Shown here: piece by piece, positions 6,538 to 13,048 of the stretch | Numbering within the stretch: the first letter of the stretch is position 1 | Layout of the letters: every line of letters begins with the position of its first letter | DNA from: Methanosarcinales archaeon | Lineage (GTDB): Archaea; Halobacteriota; Methanosarcinia; Methanosarcinales; Methanocomedenaceae | NCBI GenBank assembly: GCA_023136155.1 | Contig: JAGLRT010000131.1 | Coordinates: 1-13,048 of the forward strand | Reading direction: 5' to 3' | DNA: 13,048 nt | Program-made: the position numbers and the translations under genes | Notes under the pieces: generated by a model | What the model saw: the letters and a program-made list of their open reading frames with translations, nothing else | Database searches by the model: none | What the model was told of the DNA's origin: nothing

Positions 6538-7152
6538 ATGAATTTCACCAACATTGCTGTTCTTGTCTCTGGCCGGGGCTCTAACTTACAGTCCATAATC
6601 GACAATATTGAAAATGGCACTATACCCCATGCATCTGTAAAAGTAGTTATCAGTGATGTAGACGGCACCTATGCACTGGAGCGAGCACAACGTCACGGCA
6701 TTGAAGCTGTCTTTGTAGATTCCAATAAATACGAAAACAAGGCAAGTTTTGAAAACGAGATATTGCACATTATTACACAACATGATGTCGGACTTGTCCT
6801 ATTGGCAGGATATATGCGCGTTGTGGGTCCAACCCTGCTAACACCATATAAAGGCAAAATGATAAATATCCATCCTGCACTGCTGCCTTCGTTCCCTGGA
6901 TTACATGGTCAGCAACAGGCCTTCGACCATGGAGTAAAAGTAAGCGGGTGTACTGTCCATTTTGTGGATGATGGCGTAGATACGGGTCCCATCATTATCC
7001 AACGTTGTGTACCAGTACTGGAAGATGATACGGCAAATGTGCTGGCAAACAGGATTCTGGAACAGGAACATAAGGTTTTCCCGGATGTTGTCAGATTATT
7101 TGTCCAGGGTAAACTTATCATTGAAGGGCGAAAAGTAAGAATTACTGATTGA
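6538..7152 (+). CDS. purN: Phosphoribosylglycinamide formyltransferase
   Basis: This 204-residue cytosolic enzyme transfers a formyl group from 10-formyl-THF to glycinamide ribonucleotide in purine synthesis. It has the N-terminal V-L-V-S-G-R-G-S-N-L-Q phosphate-binding loop (8-18), the L-L-A-G-Y-M-R segment near 88-94, and the catalytic triad Asn110, His112 (I-N-I-H-P-A-L-L-P) and Asp148 (D-D-G-V-D-T-G-P). These positions are within four residues of the E. coli enzyme. The frame is open back to ATG 6427, but the 37 extra residues are not family-like and ATG 6538 begins right before the first beta strand. A weak acagg precedes it. It opens the folate one-carbon cluster and is the consumer of the 10-formyl-THF that FolD can make. 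The use of folate rather than formate (PurT) fits THF enzymes of Methanosarcina. Confidence 0.92.
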   Translation: MNFTNIAVLVSGRGSNLQSIIDNIENGTIPHASVKVVISDVDGTYALERAQRHGIEAVFVDSNKYENKASFENEILHIITQHDVGLVLLAGYMRVVGPTLLTPYKGKMINIHPALLPSFPGLHGQQQAFDHGVKVSGCTVHFVDDGVDTGPIIIQRCVPVLEDDTANVLANRILEQEHKVFPDVVRLFVQGKLIIEGRKVRITD

Positions 7153-7154
7153 AT

Positions 7155-7201
7155 TTACATTAATAAAGTTAACATAATATAGACCATATTTAGAAGAGGA
7201 G
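7155..7201 (+). promoter_or_regulatory. Possible glyA promoter region and ribosome site
   Basis: The 60-base gap before glyA has two TATA-like stretches, ttacattaataaag and cataatata, and then agaggag (7195-7201), which is a Shine-Dalgarno sequence 11 bases before the ATG. It could start a separate glyA-folD transcript, but read-through from purN is equally possible. Confidence 0.3.
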
Positions 7202-7212
7202 AATAATTCCAT

Positions 7213-8448
7213 ATGTCATATATCTCAGAATTAGACCCGGAACTTGCCCAGGCCCTGACAAACGAACAGGAGAGGCAAAATTACAAGCTTAACCTGATTG
7301 CTTCGGAAAACTATGCCAGCAAGGCTGTCATGGAAGCCCAGGGTAGTATTATGACAAACAAGTATGCTGAAGGGTATCCGGGTAAGCGGTACTACGGCGG
7401 GTGCGAGTTTGTTGACGTGGCAGAAAAACTGGCAATAGAGCGGGCATTAGACCTGTTCGGTGCCGAACATGTAAACGTCCAGCCCCATTCGGGTTCAGGT
7501 GCCAACATGGCAGTGTATTTTTCAGTACTAAAACCAGGTGACACTATCCTGAGCATGGACTTGTCCCATGGCGGCCATCTATCCCACGGCAGTCATGTGA
7601 ACTTTTGCGGTCAGCTGTACAATGTAGTGCCCTATGGTGTAAACCGGAAAACCATGACCATTGACCATGATGAACTGATGCAGATGGCAAAGGAACATAA
7701 ACCAAAGATGATAGTGGTAGGAGCCAGCGCATACCCAAGGGAAATTGACTTTGCCGCTTTCAGGGACATAGCCGATGAAGTGGGGGCATACCTGCTGGCA
7801 GATATCGCACATATTGCAGGCCTCATAGTGGGCGGTGTACACCAGAATGCAATACCTCATGCTGATTTCGTGACCACGACCACACACAAGACCCTGCGTG
7901 GCCCCAGAGGTGGCATGATAATGTGTAGAGAAGAGTACGCAAAGGGCATTGACAGGACCGTATTTCCTGGAACCCAGGGTGGGCCGCTCATGCACATAAT
8001 TGCATCTAAGGCTGTAGCTTTCAAGGAAGCACAGGCTCCTGAGTTTAAAGAATACCAGGCACAGATAGTAGCCAATGCAAAGAAACTGGCCTCTGACTTG
8101 ATGGATATGGGACACGATATCGTGTCTGATGGTACTGATAATCACTTAATGCTTGTAGATTTGACAAAACTTGATCTAACGGGTAAGGACGGTGAAGCTG
8201 TCCTTAGTAAGGCCGGTATCATAGCAAACAAGAACACCATACCCTTTGAAAAACGCAGCCCCTTTATCACAAGCGGTGTCAGGCTGGGTACGCCTGCCAT
8301 CACCACCAGGGGTATGAAAGAACCACAGATGCAGGTCATTGCAGAAAATATCGATATTGCACTCAAGCACATAAACGATGACATTAAACTCAATGAAGTA
8401 AAGGCCAATATGAAGGAATTGTGTGCACAATTCCCTATCAACATTTGA
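7213..8448 (+). CDS. glyA: Serine hydroxymethyltransferase
   Basis: The 411-residue PLP enzyme converts serine and THF to glycine and methylene-THF, supplying one-carbon units. Family marks are A-S-E-N-Y-A-S at 30-36, G-Y-P-G-K-R-Y-Y-G-G at 54-63, H-S-G-S-G-A-N near 92-98, the L-A-D-I-A-H-I-A-G-L stretch at 195-204, and T-T-T-T-H-K-T-L-R-G-P-R-G-G, where Lys226 should hold PLP as an internal aldimine. G-T-Q-G-G-P-L-M-H and the late R-L-G-T-P-A-I-T-T-R-G are also present. Its length is typical. Serine hydroxymethyltransferases of many methanogens use methanopterin, but in Methanosarcina THF use is documented. The folD and purN neighbours favour THF here. folD starts five to eight bases after its stop, so the two are cotranscribed. 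Confidence 0.95.
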   Translation: MSYISELDPELAQALTNEQERQNYKLNLIASENYASKAVMEAQGSIMTNKYAEGYPGKRYYGGCEFVDVAEKLAIERALDLFGAEHVNVQPHSGSGANMAVYFSVLKPGDTILSMDLSHGGHLSHGSHVNFCGQLYNVVPYGVNRKTMTIDHDELMQMAKEHKPKMIVVGASAYPREIDFAAFRDIADEVGAYLLADIAHIAGLIVGGVHQNAIPHADFVTTTTHKTLRGPRGGMIMCREEYAKGIDRTVFPGTQGGPLMHIIASKAVAFKEAQAPEFKEYQAQIVANAKKLASDLMDMGHDIVSDGTDNHLMLVDLTKLDLTGKDGEAVLSKAGIIANKNTIPFEKRSPFITSGVRLGTPAITTRGMKEPQMQVIAENIDIALKHINDDIKLNEVKANMKELCAQFPINI

Positions 8449-8452
8449 GGAT

Positions 8453-9313
8453 ATGATGGAATCCGGCGATAAGCTCATAGACGGACGTGCTCTCGCAAAG
8501 AAGATCGAGCAGGAAGTTGCAAAAGGTGTAGCCCGGCTCAAAGAAGAAAAGGGTATCACTCCGGGCCTGTCTACCATACTTGTGGGCAACGACGAAGCTT
8601 CAAAGATGTATGTGAGGCTCAAGCACAAGGCATGTGATCGCGCCGGTATCAATGCAGAGGACCATACCCTGCCAGCCGATTCTACTCAGGAAAAACTGAT
8701 CGCACTTATACATTCCCTGAACGAAAGGGAAGATATTCACGCCATCCTTGTACAGTTACCCCTTCCGGCCCACCTGGATGCACAGGCTGCCATGGAAGCC
8801 ATTGCACCCTATAAAGATGCTGACGGATTCGCCCCTTACAATATGGGACAATTGCTTATAGGCAATGAGGGACTAGTTCCCTGCACCCCGAAAGGTATCA
8901 TACGTGCCATGGAAGAGTATGGTGTGGAAATTGAAGGAAAGAACGCAGTCATCGTAGGACACAGCAACGTAGTTGGCAAGCCCATGGCAGCTATGCTCAT
9001 GAACCGCAACGCTACTGTCGCGGTCTGTCACGTCTTTACTGATGACCTGAAAAAATATACTGCACAAGCTGACATCCTCATTTCAGCCACCGGCGTGCCA
9101 CATCTAATCAAGGCCGACATGGTGAAAGTGGGTGCAGTTGTCTTTGATGTTGGAATTGGTCAAAAGGACGGCAAATTGGTGGGAGATGTTGACTTTGAGG
9201 TGGTACTGCCAAAGGTATCTCTTATCACCCCGGTCCCTGGCGGCGTTGGACCAATGACAATTTCCATCCTGCTGCAGCATACTTTTGAATCTGCACGCAG
9301 GATATCTAAATAA
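8453..9313 (+). CDS. folD: Methylene-THF dehydrogenase/cyclohydrolase
   Basis: This bifunctional enzyme of 286 residues interconverts 5,10-methylene-THF, methenyl-THF and 10-formyl-THF with NADP. Its S-K-M-Y-V-R-L-K segment (50-57) contains the catalytic Lys57 of the S-x-x-Y-x-x-x-K motif. V-Q-L-P-L-P, D-G-F-A-P-Y-N, V-P-C-T-P-K-G, the dinucleotide loop V-G-H-S-N-V-V-G-K-P and the terminal T-P-V-P-G-G-V-G-P-M-T all follow in order. Two ATGs (8453, 8456) follow the glyA stop. GAGG at 8447-8450 overlaps that stop and spaces better to the second. The frame is open back to 8423 but that would overlap glyA. FolD is unusual in archaea and points to a THF branch beside the methanopterin pathway, probably acquired from bacteria long ago. 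Confidence 0.95.
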   Translation: MMESGDKLIDGRALAKKIEQEVAKGVARLKEEKGITPGLSTILVGNDEASKMYVRLKHKACDRAGINAEDHTLPADSTQEKLIALIHSLNEREDIHAILVQLPLPAHLDAQAAMEAIAPYKDADGFAPYNMGQLLIGNEGLVPCTPKGIIRAMEEYGVEIEGKNAVIVGHSNVVGKPMAAMLMNRNATVAVCHVFTDDLKKYTAQADILISATGVPHLIKADMVKVGAVVFDVGIGQKDGKLVGDVDFEVVLPKVSLITPVPGGVGPMTISILLQHTFESARRISK

Positions 9314-9337
9314 TTGGGTATTAAATAAGGTAGTTGT

Positions 9338-10561
9338 ATGGTAGTTGACACCAAAATTGCAGGTATTGCAGTGGGAGATGCGCATCCGGTACGCATAATG
9401 GGTGTTATAAACCTGGGCAGTGAATCATTTTACAAAGGTTCAGTGACAGAGCCCGAAAATGTGATTGCAACGGCAAAACGGATGGTGGCCGAAGGTGCAG
9501 ACCTGCTGGACGTGGGTGCGCGCTCTACCTGGCCGCTGGCTGATAAGATTACAAAAGAAGAAGAGCGCAGGCGACTTATTCCGGCACTGGAATTGCTTGT
9601 GGATAACGTGGATGTGCCCATCTCGGTGGACACGCAGTTCGCCGACCTGGCCCGGGAAACACTTGAGTTGGGGGCACATATTATCAATGATGTGAGCGGC
9701 CTGACCACTGACCCTGCTATGGTGGAAGTTATCAGTGAATTCGGATGTCCCGTAGTGGTCATGGCATCGAAAAATATACCTGGAGACCCGTTAGGCATGG
9801 ATGCTGTGATGCGTTCGCTTGGTGGGATTATACGTAGAAGCGAAGATGAGGGCATATCGCCTGACAAGATTATCATCGACCCTGCTATCGGCAAATGGTT
9901 GCCGGAAAAGGCGCCAATGTATGATTTTGAGAGTCTTGACCAGTTAGAACGCCTTAAGGTGTTCCAAAAGCCAGTACTAGTGGCAATATCCAGGAAGTCG
10001 TTCATAGGCGAGGTGCTGGATAAAACAGCTAATGAAAGGCTTATGGGTTCCATTGCTGCAACTGCTGTCGCGGTCTACAAAGGTGCGCATATCATCAGGA
10101 CGCATGACGTGGCAGATACTGCTGATGCAATTAGGGTGGTAAAAGCCATCATGGGAAGGAATGTTTCTGCTAAATATTCGGGTTATTCCATCGAAGCGCT
10201 GGACGTAATCAATCCGGAAGATGCGCCTGGATATTTTGTCGGGATAGGGGCCACGGTTACCGGTGCCCGGGTGATGAAGGACAAGACGGTTTTTAGGGTG
10301 CTGAGGATAAATAATGTGACCACAACCGAGGCCCTGATTATAAAACAGGAAGCACTATCGCGGGGGTGTGATGCTGCGCTACCCAGGGATGCCGTATCCC
10401 ACGAGACCGAAAACACAGACCTTATCGTCATGGGTACTGAATTACAGTTGAAACGCCTGGCCTTAAAACTGGAGGGACAGGCAAGAGACCTGCCCATAAT
10501 ATCCGGATTAATAATATCAACCCTGCAGCGATTCAGGGATACTAACTACAGATACGGATGA
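9338..10561 (+). CDS. folP: Dihydropteroate synthase-like protein with C-terminal extension
   Basis: Residues about 17-275 form a dihydropteroate synthase TIM barrel, the enzyme class that joins a pterin pyrophosphate to p-aminobenzoate (or to its ribosylated form in methanopterin synthesis). Pterin-site residues are kept: D98 in I-S-V-D-T, N117 in I-I-N-D-V-S-G, D181 in I-I-I-D-P-A-I-G, K220 in S-R-K-S-F-I-G, and R254/H256 in I-R-T-H-D-V. Two substrate loops differ from the bacterial form. M-G-V-I-N-L-G-S-E-S-F replaces the N-V-T-P-D-S-F type, and D-V-G-A-R-S-T-W-P replaces G-G-E-S-T-R-P. About 120 extra residues (288-407) form an unrecognised alpha/beta domain with G-I-G-A-T-V-T-G-A and T-D-L-I-V-M-G-T-E. 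An aaggt ribosome site precedes the ATG. The next gene starts four bases after its stop. Folate versus methanopterin specificity is open, so the symbol is by family. Confidence 0.8.
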   Translation: MVVDTKIAGIAVGDAHPVRIMGVINLGSESFYKGSVTEPENVIATAKRMVAEGADLLDVGARSTWPLADKITKEEERRRLIPALELLVDNVDVPISVDTQFADLARETLELGAHIINDVSGLTTDPAMVEVISEFGCPVVVMASKNIPGDPLGMDAVMRSLGGIIRRSEDEGISPDKIIIDPAIGKWLPEKAPMYDFESLDQLERLKVFQKPVLVAISRKSFIGEVLDKTANERLMGSIAATAVAVYKGAHIIRTHDVADTADAIRVVKAIMGRNVSAKYSGYSIEALDVINPEDAPGYFVGIGATVTGARVMKDKTVFRVLRINNVTTTEALIIKQEALSRGCDAALPRDAVSHETENTDLIVMGTELQLKRLALKLEGQARDLPIISGLIISTLQRFRDTNYRYG

Positions 10562-10565
10562 ACAC

Positions 10566-11186
10566 ATGATAATTACACGCCCAAAACCAATCGAAGAAAT
10601 ACTCACAATGCTGGAGAAGTTCCCGACTTCAACTATCTGTGTAGTGGGCTGTGGCATATGTGCCCGTAAGATACAGACCGGCGACGAAGCGCAGGTTAGC
10701 AGTCTGGTGGCACAAATGCGCAGTCACGGTCTGGACATGCTTGATGGTAAAATAGTAAAACATGCCTGCAGCGCCAAGTCATGGGATGAATTAGTTGATG
10801 AGAATCCTGCACTTGCACAGGCCGGCATACTGCTGGTACTGAGCTGCGGTGCTGGTGTTTCATTTCTTGGCCGCATCTCTGGCAAACCCGTATTACCTGG
10901 CCTGAATACCACATCCATTGGCGGCTCCCTTGCAAATGATACTATTGAAGGGGTGTGCAGTATGTGCGGGGAATGCAATGTGGGTATTTATGCAGGACTG
11001 TGCCCAAAATCAGGCTGTCCTAAATCCCAGGTAAATGGACCCTGCGGCGGTTCCAGTGACGGAGACTGTGAAGTAGAGGGGAGAAAATGTATCTGGGTAA
11101 CGATATTCGATACCCTGGAAGGTATAGGTATGCTGGAATTATTGGATGATATCAAACCGCCGGTGTGCCATGACAGGAGGTTGTAA
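10566..11186 (+). CDS. metV: MetV, cysteine-rich partner of methylene-THF reductase
   Basis: The 206-residue protein matches the methylene-THF reductase C-terminal-type metal-binding domain (MetV). In acetogens and relatives this domain partners MetF and passes electrons to its flavin. An N-terminal C25-x-x-x-C29-x-x-C32 motif is followed by C68 and C94. The C-terminal family motif is C131-S-M-C134-G-E-C137, then G-L-C146-P-K-S-G-C151, N-G-P-C160-G-G, D-C168-E-V-E and C175-I-W. These cysteines should bind iron-sulfur clusters and/or zinc; which ones cannot be told from sequence. The gene sits directly between folP and metF, with only one base between its stop and the metF ATG, so tight coexpression with MetF is expected. 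The electron donor (ferredoxin, Hdr-type complex or other) is not encoded here. Confidence 0.88.
   Translation: MIITRPKPIEEILTMLEKFPTSTICVVGCGICARKIQTGDEAQVSSLVAQMRSHGLDMLDGKIVKHACSAKSWDELVDENPALAQAGILLVLSCGAGVSFLGRISGKPVLPGLNTTSIGGSLANDTIEGVCSMCGECNVGIYAGLCPKSGCPKSQVNGPCGGSSDGDCEVEGRKCIWVTIFDTLEGIGMLELLDDIKPPVCHDRRL
11175..11180 (+). promoter_or_regulatory. Ribosome binding site AGGAGG setting the metF start
   Basis: AGGAGG lies seven bases before ATG 11188 and inside the end of metV. It decides for ATG 11188 over the upstream in-frame ATGs at 11146 and 11170. Confidence 0.75.
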
Positions 11187-11187
11187 G

Positions 11188-12057
11188 ATGGGGTTTACGG
11201 ATGCGCTGGATTCAGGAAAATTCATAGTTACTGCCGAGGTCAGCCCACCCAGGGGTATTGATATATCAGGCACGCTGGCCGAGGCCGGACAACTACAAGG
11301 CCTGGTGGATGCTGTGAATGTCACAGATAACCAGCGTGCAATGATGCGGATGTCTCCAATTGTACTATGCCATAAACTGGCTGAGGCGGGATTTGAGACT
11401 ATCATGCACATGACGTGCAGGGACCGCAATCGGTTGGCATTACAGTCCGATCTGTTGGCTGCCCATGCACTGGGAATATACAACATACTGGTTATGTCAG
11501 GTGACTACCCGACCATGGGTGACCAGCCATCAGCAAAACCGGTATTTGATTTGGATTCTGTGCAGTTGTTGCAACTTATTGAAAAGATGAACAATGGGTT
11601 CGATTTCCAGGATGGGTCTCTCGATAGTTCCACATCCCTATGTGCCGGTGCAGTAGCAAATCCTGGTGCCAGGCCGCTGGCACCGCAATTGCTAAAGCTC
11701 AACAAAAAGGTATCTGCTAAAGTCCGGTTCATCCAGACCCAGGCAGTGTTTGATGCAGCGGTGTTTAATGAGTTCGCTGATGCAATTAGAAGTATTGGAA
11801 TACCTGTTATTGCAGGCATTATACCTCTGAAGTCTGCGCGGAGTGCCAGGTCCATGAATGAAAAAATTCCGGGTGTAAACATATCTGAAGATGATATTGA
11901 AAGAATGGAAGCGGCGGCAGATCCTGTATCAGAGGGGCTGGAAATAGCGGCCGAAACAATTGCCAATATCAGGCCAAATTGCCAGGGCATACATATCATG
12001 CCTATCGGCGGACATGGTAATACCAGGCGGCTGCTTGAGATGTGCGGCCTGGATTGA
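11188..12057 (+). CDS. metF: Methylene-tetrahydrofolate reductase
   Basis: This 289-residue flavoprotein should reduce 5,10-methylene-THF to 5-methyl-THF. Motifs in order are T-A-E17-V-S-P-P (the catalytic Glu of the MetF barrel), V-N-V-T-D-N-Q, H-M-T-C-R-D-R-N, V-M-S-G-D-Y-P, G-A-V-A-N-P-G-A-R-P, K-V-R-F-I-Q-T-Q-A-V-F-D and I-P-V-I-A-G-I-I-P-L. All are typical of the short MetF form that works with MetV. No NADH-specific or regulatory C-terminal extension is present. Methanogens normally reduce methylene-methanopterin with F420-dependent Mer. A MetF/MetV pair therefore either feeds a THF biosynthetic branch or, as reported for some ANME archaea, stands in for Mer. The THF genes upstream favour the first reading here. 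T-rich sequence after the stop (ttttattt) may end the transcript. Confidence 0.93.
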   Translation: MGFTDALDSGKFIVTAEVSPPRGIDISGTLAEAGQLQGLVDAVNVTDNQRAMMRMSPIVLCHKLAEAGFETIMHMTCRDRNRLALQSDLLAAHALGIYNILVMSGDYPTMGDQPSAKPVFDLDSVQLLQLIEKMNNGFDFQDGSLDSSTSLCAGAVANPGARPLAPQLLKLNKKVSAKVRFIQTQAVFDAAVFNEFADAIRSIGIPVIAGIIPLKSARSARSMNEKIPGVNISEDDIERMEAAADPVSEGLEIAAETIANIRPNCQGIHIMPIGGHGNTRRLLEMCGLD

Positions 12058-12119
12058 ATTTTATTTGAACAGAACATGAATGCTGCATGGCTTGCGTTCT
12101 TCTTGGGGTGTAAGAGGTT

Positions 12120-12309
12120 TTGGAGCTATATTTTATTGTCATTCCATTCTATGATGAGTTCCATGACCAGGCGTATGGTGATACGGTATCACAAATGATA
12201 CTTGACCGTCTGGAGAAGGGGGGGTGCTACCGTGGATGAACTTGTCCGGGAATTGGGGATTGAGGAAATAGAAGTACATTTAGATGAATTGGTTGACAAG
12301 AAATTATAA
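12120..12309 (+). pseudogene. Small winged-helix-like protein, frameshifted at a G7 run
   Basis: If one G is removed from the seven-G run at 12218-12224, a continuous frame of 62 residues appears. It starts at TTG 12120 (M-E-L-Y-F-I-V-I-P-F-Y-D-E-F), passes through D-T-V-S-Q-M-I-L-D-R-L-E-K-G-G and A-T-V-D-E-L-V-R-E-L-G-I, and ends E-V-H-L-D-E-L-V-D-K-K-L. The second half reads like a helix-turn-helix: a helix, a G-A-T-V-x-E-L turn, a recognition-like helix and a closing helix. GGGGTG (12105-12110) lies nine bases before the TTG. As written the frame ends at a TGA soon after the G run. It could be a true mutation, programmed slippage or a sequencing error. A regulator of the one-carbon genes is conceivable but not shown. 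Confidence 0.5.
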
Positions 12310-12325
12310 AATACTCCCATTTGAC

Positions 12326-12490
12326 CTATCGTCCCCTGTTCTTTTCCTGGAAATCAGGAAGAAGCCCGGCAGGCACCAGGAAGGAAATGTTCACGATCGC
12401 GGAAACGTAGATTATTCCAATCGATGAGAAGGCATCGGACCACAAGACAAATATTACGCTTCTTGTAGTAGAGCTTGCTATTGATACCAT
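12326..12490 (-). CDS. Possible membrane-protein remnant
   Basis: The minus strand holds an open frame whose last 54 residues are markedly hydrophobic, for example S-V-I-F-V-L-W and I-G-I-I-Y-V-S-A-I-V-N-I-S-F-L-V-P-A-G-L, ending in a polar L-P-D-F-Q-E-K-N-R-G-R tail. This resembles the last one or two helices of a multi-helix transporter. The frame stays open up to 12619, but residues before this part look like non-coding AT-rich DNA and no ribosome site is seen. It may be the decayed end of a transporter gene or a chance frame. The rest of 12310-12657 shows only AT-rich promoter-like DNA. Confidence 0.25.
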   Translation of the reverse strand: MVSIASSTTRSVIFVLWSDAFSSIGIIYVSAIVNISFLVPAGLLPDFQEKNRGR

Positions 12491-12589
12491 CAAATTAAAA
12501 AAAATGCCGGTATACTTTTGTAATTTCAGGGAATTAAAGTTTCTGCTTAAATAGGCATCGTTGTCGGTTGTGCAATATTTAGACTCAAT

Positions 12590-12650
12590 ATATATACTAA
12601 CAGATATAGCTATATACAAAATAACACATATAAAATAAATAACTTGGTGG
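12590..12650 (+). promoter_or_regulatory. TATA-like elements and ribosome site before the last gene
   Basis: The TATA-like stretches atatatact (about 12590-12598) and acatataaaataa (about 12626-12638) precede ggtgg (12646-12650), which lies seven bases before ATG 12658. This supports an independent transcript for the last gene. Which TATA-like element is used is unclear. Confidence 0.4.
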
Positions 12651-12657
12651 ACTTATT

Positions 12658-13048
12658 ATGGATAAAGTTGAGCTGTTTTCAATCCCTGATATCACGTTTT
12701 ACAATCCTCCAAAATTCAGAGAGTATCTTGTTGAGAATTATGATTCATCCCAAGTTGATCATGATTTAACGATTATTGTAGGGATTACAAAGCATAACAA
12801 AATCGACTTTTTTGAAGCTCTTCAATCTTTTGGTTTCAAGACCGTTCGTGATCTGGGTTCAGTTTCCCATATTAAATTTGATTTGGATAGAGCTACCCTT
12901 GAATGTTATGTAACTCATGATGCTGATACAGGAGTAGTAATATTTTATACTAATTATAGAAAGACGAAGAAAAAGGAAATACCTAAAATTCGAGACTTTC
13001 TAAGTTCTGATGTAAACACTTACTACATGAGTTACGGGGATTTCAAAA
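12658..13048 (+). CDS. Hypothetical protein, 3' end beyond window
   Basis: The first 130 residues are visible and open to the window edge. The start is supported by ggtgg seven bases upstream. The product begins M-D-K-V-E-L-F-S-I-P-D-I-T-F and contains alternating beta-strand-like segments such as L-T-I-I-V-G-I-T and T-G-V-V-I-F-Y-T-N-Y, a lysine-rich stretch (K-T-K-K-K-E-I-P-K-I) and many aromatic residues. No signal peptide, membrane helix or known motif is visible and I do not recognise the family. The DNA is clearly more AT-rich, with more A/T-ending codons, than the one-carbon genes. This may mean a different origin. It is separated from metF by a broken gene and AT-rich spacer. Confidence 0.7.
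   Translation, partial: MDKVELFSIPDITFYNPPKFREYLVENYDSSQVDHDLTIIVGITKHNKIDFFEALQSFGFKTVRDLGSVSHIKFDLDRATLECYVTHDADTGVVIFYTNYRKTKKKEIPKIRDFLSSDVNTYYMSYGDFK

Noticed and set aside
7579..8145. 188-residue minus-strand frame
   Set aside because: It is opposite glyA, with no motif or ribosome site. It is a shadow.
9430..10053. 207-residue minus-strand open frame, serine-rich
   Set aside because: It is opposite the dihydropteroate synthase barrel. Serine-rich low-complexity composition is typical of an antisense frame.
12076..12198. ATG-started plus-strand frame (M-N-A-A-W-L-A-F...) over the winged-helix region
   Set aside because: It stops early and has no ribosome site. The overlapping TTG frame reads as a coherent protein after one-base correction.
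1..13048. CRISPR arrays, tRNA or rRNA genes, insertion sequences
   Set aside because: No regularly spaced repeats, cloverleaf-like sequences or transposase motifs were seen on reading both strands.

Overview
The window looks like a chromosomal piece of a methanogenic or methanotrophic archaeon of the Methanosarcinales type. The evidence is an mtxX-mtxA-mtxH set (known from Methanosarcina barkeri), archaeal ribosome binding sites of the GAGGTG/GGTG type, AT-rich TATA-like promoters, and tetrahydrofolate (THF) enzymes of the kind described in Methanosarcina. ANME-2-like relatives are possible, but the window cannot settle the genus.

Layout. Positions 1-429 are non-coding and hold a perfect inverted repeat plus a pair of facing decamer repeats. 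At 430-2660 (+) a dihydroorotase (pyrC) is followed closely by mtxX. At 2853-4404 (+) lie mtxA, a soluble MtrA-like corrinoid protein, and mtxH, an MtrH-like methyltransferase. At 4508-5572 (+) is a DHH-family protein whose catalytic motifs are largely lost. At 5656-6393 three short minus-strand genes lie in what first looks like an empty gap: a 56-residue zinc-finger protein with a TTG start, a 45-residue acidic protein, and a DUF1858 CxxC protein. At 6538-12057 (+) is a folate one-carbon cluster: purN, glyA, folD, a dihydropteroate-synthase gene with a C-terminal extension, metV and metF. At 12120-12309 is a small winged-helix-like gene broken by one extra G in a run of seven. A possible membrane-protein remnant (minus) and the start of an AT-rich unknown gene (12658 to the window end) close the window.

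How the genes fit together. GlyA makes methylene-THF from serine. FolD interconverts methylene-, methenyl- and 10-formyl-THF. PurN spends 10-formyl-THF on purines. MetF, with its partner MetV, reduces methylene-THF to methyl-THF. The FolP-like enzyme probably makes the pterin carrier. PyrC feeds pyrimidine synthesis. The Mtx proteins are a soluble version of the methyl-transfer half of the membrane Mtr complex. An attractive but unproven idea is that they move a methyl group between a pterin carrier and a corrinoid for biosynthesis, and not for sodium pumping.

Main points for a second look: the degenerate DHH protein, the soluble Mtx module next to a complete THF branch, the overlooked zinc-finger gene, the decamer repeat, and the homopolymer frameshift at 12218-12224.
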